Origin: Bin87 sp963666865
Lineage (GTDB): Bacteria > Chloroflexota > Dehalococcoidia > Lucifugimonadales > UBA3495
DNA length: 64,000 nt
Assembly (NCBI GenBank): GCA_963666865.1
Contig: OY763072.1
Span: 124,001-188,000 of the forward strand
Direction of reading: 5' to 3'
A program made the position numbers and the translations under genes. Position 1 is the stretch's first letter. Every line of letters begins with the position of its first letter. The notes beneath the pieces were generated by a model, which was given only the letters and a program-made list of their open reading frames with translations, had not been told where the DNA came from and did no database searches. This document shows, piece after piece, positions 59,843 to 64,000 of this stretch.

Positions 59843-60155
59843 CGTGAAACCGGAGCACATGAACGAAATCAGATGGATACTTGACAGACACGTGCCAGGG
59901 TGCGAGGTGCGCGCTTTTGGCTCGCGGGTTACGGGGAAGACCAAGCCCTGGTCGGACTTGGATCTGGCGGTGGTAGGACCATCCCCGATAGGATGGGAAA
60001 ACGTCGAGCGGTTGATTGAGGCGTTTCAGGGATCAACACTGCCGTTCCGCGTTGACGTTCTGGACTGGCACGACGTTTCGCCTTCGTTTCAGGCCATCAT
60101 TGACCAGCAGTACGCAGTGATCCAAACGGGTCAAACCGCCGGAGTTACCGAATGA
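59835..60155 (+). CDS. mntA: MntA-like minimal nucleotidyltransferase antitoxin
   Basis: A 106-aa minimal nucleotidyltransferase. The active-site pattern G-S-x10-D-x-D is exact (Gly 29, Ser 30, Asp 41, Asp 43 in F-G-S-R-V-T-G ... S-D-L-D-L-A-V-V), with a later acidic residue in R-V-D-V-L-D. In studied pairs this enzyme transfers AMP units to the HepT tyrosine and blocks toxicity. GGAGG lies 6 nt before the ATG, within hepT. Its stop overlaps the amidase ATG as ATGA, so the toxin pair is translationally coupled to the amidase. Confidence 0.88.
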   Translation: MIDVKPEHMNEIRWILDRHVPGCEVRAFGSRVTGKTKPWSDLDLAVVGPSPIGWENVERLIEAFQGSTLPFRVDVLDWHDVSPSFQAIIDQQYAVIQTGQTAGVTE

Positions 60156-61591
60156 CCGCATCCAGCAACCACGATGAAATCGTCTTCCTGTCCGCCGAGG
60201 CGACTTCGGCGGCCATCCGCGCCGGGGAGTTCACGGCCACCGACGCGGTGAACGCCTACCTGCGGCGGATTGACGCCATTGACGGCGAGATCAAGTCCTA
60301 TATCACGGTGTCCCGTGAGGAGGCGTTGGGAGCGGCGGCGGATGCCGACGAGGCAATGCGTCGGGGAGATGATGCGGTAGTCGGCGGGGCCTTGTTCGGG
60401 GCGCCGGTGGCAATCAAAGACCAGTTCAACACCGACGGGATCCTGACCAGCAACGGTTCGCGGGCCTACGCGGACAACGTGCCCGCTGAGGATGCCACGG
60501 TGGTGGCGCGGTTGAAGGCGGCGGGAGCGATCCTGCTGGGCAAGCTGAACCTGAGCGAACTGGCGATGGGCGGCACCGCCGACCCGCCCTACGGGACACC
60601 GCAGAACCCGTGGCGGCGGGAGCACACTCCGGGGGAATCCAGCAGCGGGTCCGGCGCGGCCCTAGCGGCGCATCTGTGCGCGGCGTCGGTGGGCGAGGAC
60701 ACCGGCGGCAGTGGACGCGGCCCGGCCTCGTACTGCAACGCCGTTGGGTTGCGGCCCACGTTCACCCGCATCAGCCGGCACGGCATCACGCCGATGTGCT
60801 GGTTCATGGACGCCGCTTCGCCCATGACCAAGACGGTGGAGGACTGCGCGCTGGTGCTGGGAGCGGTGGCCGGATACGACCCGTTGGACCCGACGACCAG
60901 CCGCCGGCCGGTACCGGATTACCGGGGGATGCTGGACGGGGATATTCGCGGGATGCGGGTGGGGCGGATGACCGAACTGTGTGATGCGCCGGATATGCAC
61001 GCCGACGTGCGGCGGGCTACGGACGCGGCCCTGGAAACGCTGGCCGGGCTGGGCGCTGAGGTGATTGACGTATCGCTGCCGTTGACGGAAATTGCCGGGG
61101 CGATTTTCGTGGGCATCGCGGATACAGAAGGCGCCGGAGCGCGTGACGGGTTGATGCGGCGCGCGCCGGAGTTGCTGGACCGGGCATCCCGCACACGACT
61201 GCAATCTGCCGCGCTGGTTCCGGCCAAGGTGCAGAACCGGGCGATGAAAGCCCGGGTGCTGCTGAGGCGTCAGTTTGAGGAAGCCTTTGGGCAGGTGGAC
61301 GTGCTGGTCTCGCCCACTGCGCCCTATCCCGCGCCGCGACACGACGCGCTGACCGCGCCTTTCGAGTCGGCGGACGACGTGCGCCAGCGGTTCTTTTTCC
61401 GGCGGTCTTATACCGGGTGCTACCCGCTGGCGGGAATGCCGGCGGTGTCCATACCCGGCGGGTTCACGGAAAACGGACTGCCCATCGGCTTGCAGCTGGG
61501 CGGCGGCCCGTTTGCGGAGGCAACGATCCTGCGCGCGGCGTATGCCTACCAGGAAGCGACGGACTGGCACACGCGGCGGGCGCCGGTGTAA
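60152..61591 (+). CDS. Amidase-signature-family hydrolase
   Basis: A 479-aa amidase with the Ser-cisSer-Lys triad: Lys 89 in V-A-I-K-D-Q-F, cis-Ser 163 in G-E-S-S-S-G-S-G and the nucleophile Ser 187 in D-T-G-G-S-G-R. The distances (74 and 24 residues) are those of the family. The usual G-G-S-I-R after the nucleophile reads G-G-S-G-R here. It hydrolyses C-N bonds; the substrate could be an amide, ureide or biuret-like compound. GGAG precedes the ATG at 60152 by 7 nt. It is the fourth gene of a coupled chain that begins with a GatC/AtzG-like subunit. Confidence 0.9.
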   Translation: MTASSNHDEIVFLSAEATSAAIRAGEFTATDAVNAYLRRIDAIDGEIKSYITVSREEALGAAADADEAMRRGDDAVVGGALFGAPVAIKDQFNTDGILTSNGSRAYADNVPAEDATVVARLKAAGAILLGKLNLSELAMGGTADPPYGTPQNPWRREHTPGESSSGSGAALAAHLCAASVGEDTGGSGRGPASYCNAVGLRPTFTRISRHGITPMCWFMDAASPMTKTVEDCALVLGAVAGYDPLDPTTSRRPVPDYRGMLDGDIRGMRVGRMTELCDAPDMHADVRRATDAALETLAGLGAEVIDVSLPLTEIAGAIFVGIADTEGAGARDGLMRRAPELLDRASRTRLQSAALVPAKVQNRAMKARVLLRRQFEEAFGQVDVLVSPTAPYPAPRHDALTAPFESADDVRQRFFFRRSYTGCYPLAGMPAVSIPGGFTENGLPIGLQLGGGPFAEATILRAAYAYQEATDWHTRRAPV

Positions 61592-61615
61592 GAGTGAAGG
61601 TACGAGGTGATAATC

Positions 61616-62463
61616 ATGAGTTTGGAAGGCAAAGTTGCGTTGATTACCGGAGCCGGCGGAATGCGCGGCGTGGGACGGGCCACGGCCCTCAAACTGGCGT
61701 CGTTGGGCGCGGACGTGGCGATTACCGATGTCCGGCGCGCTGCGGAAGACCTGCCGCCGCAAGAGGTTCGCGCCGAGTGGCAGTCCATCGACAGCGTAGC
61801 CGAGGAGGTGCGCAGCTGGGCCGGCAGGCGCATCCCATCTACGCCGACCTGTCCAACAGCGATGATATCGAGGGCCTGGTGGCCGAGACCGTGAACCGCT
61901 ACGGACGCCTGGACATCATGGTCAACAACGCCCGGGCCATCATCGGACGGGACAAGGTTCCGGTCACGGAGTTGGACGAAGACGTCTGGCAGCATTTCCT
62001 GGCCATCAACACCACCGCCGTTTTCCTGTGCACCAAGCACGCCGGGCGGGAGATGGTGCGGCTGGGCAACGGCGGGCGGGTGGTGAACATCGCCAGCAAC
62101 GCCGGCAAGCAGGCCAGCGCCGACGGGGCCGCCTACTCGGCCAGCAAGTTCGCCGTCATCGGGCTGACCCAGGCTTCGGCCATGGACTTGGCGCCCCACG
62201 GCATAACGGTCAACGCCGTCTGCCCCGGCCCCATCAACACCGACCGGATGAGCTACTGGGAGCGGGACCAGGCCGCCCAACGGGGCATTACCCAGGAGGA
62301 GTTCCGGGCGCAGGTGGTGGCCTCCTCAGCGGACCGGACTCCGCTGGGACGTATCGCCGAGCCGGAGGACGTGGCCAACCTGGTGGCCTTCCTGGCCGGG
62401 CCGGACGCCAGCCTGATCACCGGACAGTCTTACAATGTGAACGGCGGCATTCTGTTTCACTGA
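61616..62463 (+). pseudogene. Short-chain dehydrogenase/reductase, frameshifted
   Basis: The N-terminal part (ATG at 61616, GAGGTG upstream) encodes M-S-L-E-G-K-V-A-L-I-T-G-A-G-G-M-R-G-V-G, the NAD(P)-binding motif, up to about E-E-V-R. From about 61813 the SDR continues in another frame: Q-L-G-R-Q-A-H-P-I-Y-A-D-L, then V-N-N-A, A-A-Y-S-A-S-K-F-A-V (catalytic Tyr and Lys), N-A-V-C-P-G-P-I and G-Q-S-Y-N-V-N-G-G. One missing base near 61811-61813 explains the break. If a base were restored the protein would be about 283 aa, normal for an SDR. It is either a recent pseudogene or a sequencing/assembly error. It follows the amidase by 24 nt. Confidence 0.85.
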
Positions 62464-62508
62464 TGGCGGGCTGGCGGCAGTTATAGATTGCGGTGGGAGG
62501 TGATGGTA

Positions 62509-63339
62509 ATGGCGACGCGATACGACAACCCGTTTCCGGGGATGAATCCTTATCTGGAAGAATCGCTCATCTGGCCCGGTTTTCACAATCGTCTGATTGC
62601 GAATATGGCGGATAACCTTGGTACGCGCGTGCCGGACAACTATCGAGTTGACATTCAGGAACGTACCGAAGTGGTTACGATTAGCGATCCATCATCGGAA
62701 CCGACTTTCAGAATACCGGATGCGCGGGTAACGGACACGTCGGGTATATCGCAGTTCGAACTGGCGCCGGCCTATGCCGGCGCCGCCGCAACGGTCGTAG
62801 CTCCGCCCGAGAACGGGGTCGCAGTTAAAGTGGCAAGGCAGGAAGAAGCCAGGGTGACATATCTCTATGTCCAGCGGACGCCGGACTGGAAAGTGGTCAC
62901 GGTAGTAGAAGTTTTGTCTCCGACTAACAAAACTCCCGGCGAGGGACGGATAAATTACCTTCACAAGCGGGAGGAGATTTTCGCGTCCGGCGTCAGCCTG
63001 GTGGAGATTGACCTGCTGCGGGGCGGGCCGCCAATGCCCCTGCAAACCGTGGTGTCGCCTAGCCATTACCGCATTCTGGTAAGCCGGGGATGGGAGCGGC
63101 CCGATGCGATTCTATACCCCTTCAGCGTGCAGCAGCCGGTCCCGAAGTTCACGCTGCCCCTGGGACCGGAAGATGATGAACCAGAGGTTGACTTGGGTCC
63201 AATCATCAACGAAATGCACATTCGGGCACGTTACTCCCAGATAGTCCGTTACCAGGAACCGCCGCCGGGGCCGGCACTGGCGGAGGATTTCCGGGAGTGG
63301 GTGGATGGGAGGCTGGCGACGTTCCGGCAGCCGGCTTGA
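62509..63339 (+). CDS. DUF4058 family protein
   Basis: A 276-aa protein with the family start R-Y-D-N-P-F-P-G-M-N-P-Y-L-E and the conserved block V-V-E-V-L-S-P-T-N-K-T-P-G-E-G-R, then Y-L-H-K-R-E-E-I, V-E-I-D-L-L-R-G-G and H-Y-R-I-L-V-S-R. The E-V-L-S-P-x-N-K pattern recalls PD-(D/E)XK-like folds and Uma2, but nuclease activity is not established. The ATG at 62509 has GGGAGG 8 nt upstream. A paralogue follows directly, its possible start overlapping this stop. Family abundance is typical for Chloroflexota and Cyanobacteria. Confidence 0.85.
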   Translation: MATRYDNPFPGMNPYLEESLIWPGFHNRLIANMADNLGTRVPDNYRVDIQERTEVVTISDPSSEPTFRIPDARVTDTSGISQFELAPAYAGAAATVVAPPENGVAVKVARQEEARVTYLYVQRTPDWKVVTVVEVLSPTNKTPGEGRINYLHKREEIFASGVSLVEIDLLRGGPPMPLQTVVSPSHYRILVSRGWERPDAILYPFSVQQPVPKFTLPLGPEDDEPEVDLGPIINEMHIRARYSQIVRYQEPPPGPALAEDFREWVDGRLATFRQPA

Positions 63340-63350
63340 TGACGGGGGCG

Positions 63351-64000
63351 ATGATGATGAACTACGACAACCCATTTCCGGGGATGAATCCGTACCTGGA
63401 GCAATCCAGGTTTTGGCCAGGCGTCCACAACGACTTGATTGCCCAAATGCGAACCAACCTGGGGCCGCAACTGCCGCCCCAATACCGCATGGAAATTAAC
63501 GAGCGGCTTGAACTCGATGTTGCCCTGCCGGTTGACGATGAGGCGCCACGGGACATAATCCCAGACCTTTCGATAACCACAGAGCGTACCGACGCTGGTG
63601 GGGTTTTGGTCGCTGAGCCGCCCGTGCCAGAGGGCGGCGTTCTGGTGCAGACGCCGGCGCCGGTGCGGGTCACCTTTTTGGAAGTGCGGCAAGCTCCCGA
63701 CGACCGTGTGGTGACGGTGGTGGAAATCCTGTCGCCCAGCAACAAGGCGCCGGGCAGTGGACGGACGGACTATATTCGCAAGCGCGAAGATACTCTGGCA
63801 TCGCCCGTCAACCTGGTGGAGATTGACCTGCTGCGGGGCGGCGAACCGATGCCTTTGACGACACCCGTTCCCCCTTGCCATTACCGGATTTTAGTCAGCC
63901 GGGAACGGTGGCGGCCCTCCGCTCGCCTGTTTCCTTTTACGGTTAAGAACGCCATCCCTAAGTTTCCCCTGCCGTTGCTGGAAGGCGACGCCAAGATAGA
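63351..64000 (+). CDS. DUF4058 family protein, 3' part cut by the window end
   Basis: The frame from 63339 onward is open to the last base. It encodes N-Y-D-N-P-F-P-G-M-N-P-Y-L-E-Q, then V-V-E-I-L-S-P-S-N-K-A-P-G, Y-I-R-K-R-E-D-T, V-E-I-D-L-L-R-G-G-E-P and H-Y-R-I-L-V-S-R, the same landmarks in the same order as the preceding gene. Three consecutive ATGs at 63351, 63354 and 63357 stand behind GGGGGCG; another ATG at 63339 overlaps the upstream stop, so the exact start is uncertain. About 50-60 residues of the family length are missing beyond the window. Confidence 0.85.
   Translation, partial: MMMNYDNPFPGMNPYLEQSRFWPGVHNDLIAQMRTNLGPQLPPQYRMEINERLELDVALPVDDEAPRDIIPDLSITTERTDAGGVLVAEPPVPEGGVLVQTPAPVRVTFLEVRQAPDDRVVTVVEILSPSNKAPGSGRTDYIRKREDTLASPVNLVEIDLLRGGEPMPLTTPVPPCHYRILVSRERWRPSARLFPFTVKNAIPKFPLPLLEGDAKI

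Overview
The window reads as a GC-rich bacterial chromosome segment with dense genes, many 4-nt start/stop overlaps and no rRNA, tRNA, CRISPR or phage genes that I could recognise. The gene content points to Chloroflexota, most likely a Dehalococcoidia/SAR202-like lineage. The pointers are several ABC solute-binding lipoproteins with VAC-GG lipoboxes and Ala/Pro linkers, DUF1501/DUF1800 proteins, Uma2 and DUF4058 proteins, OFA-type MFS carriers, flavin oxygenases and a UGSC-type selenoprotein. This placement is inference from gene content, not phylogeny.

Layout. 1-2.8 kb: a large propeller/ASPIC surface protein, possibly cut at its 5' end. 3.1-8.6 kb (+): a dipeptide/oligopeptide-type ABC importer (binding lipoprotein, two permeases, no ATPases) followed by a zinc-ribbon/PQQ-propeller membrane protein. 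8.6-18.9 kb (-): an MFS carrier, then a second, complete importer operon with two tandem paralogous binding proteins, each behind a good sigma-70 promoter, two permeases, a Uma2 nuclease-like gene, two ATPases and a decayed fragment of another permease. 19-27 kb: a small membrane protein, a cupin, two tandem MFS carriers, a Baeyer-Villiger-type monooxygenase, an EthD-like protein and an acyl-CoA-dehydrogenase-like flavoprotein, which together look like an oxidative catabolic region. 27.5-31.4 kb (+): DUF1800, DUF1501 and an NHL propeller. 31.5-41.9 kb (-): a branched-chain-amino-acid-type (Liv) importer with an unusual double-domain binding protein, an enlarged LivH, a HEPN-like gene pair lodged between livG and livF, and a second zinc-ribbon/PQQ protein upstream. 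41.9-43.6 kb (-): a two-gene unit encoding a UGSC-family selenoprotein with an in-frame UGA and a SECIS-like hairpin. 43.8-48.5 kb: a coiled-coil protein with a 21-bp tandem repeat, then a tightly packed minus-strand cluster (two FmdB zinc ribbons, thiE, translin-like, DUF2071; HAD phosphatase further downstream). 48.9-64 kb: polA, a CitE-like lyase, folB, a double nitroreductase, a TPR protein, an S9 peptidase, a PaREP1/HEPN-like protein, a gatC-like/hepT/mntA/amidase operon, a frameshifted SDR and two DUF4058 genes, the last cut by the window end.

The intergenic DNA is rich in small palindromic repeats. (a) A 28-bp palindrome (GTAGGGGCGA...TCGCCCCTAC) lies 20-45 nt behind several stop codons, and some copies are part of a larger composite element. 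(b) REP-like hairpins (GTCATTCCGGCGAAAGCCGG and variants) occur at more than a dozen sites, some as paired MITE-like elements with distinct terminal inverted repeats. (c) An AATCAGGATT-rich long hairpin is present in full or half copies. Several of these reach into gene starts, ribosome-binding sites or, once, a C-terminus.

The most notable observations are the UGA-containing UGSC selenoprotein and its unknown partner, the double-domain Liv binding protein, and HEPN or nuclease-like modules inserted into otherwise ordinary transport and amidase operons.
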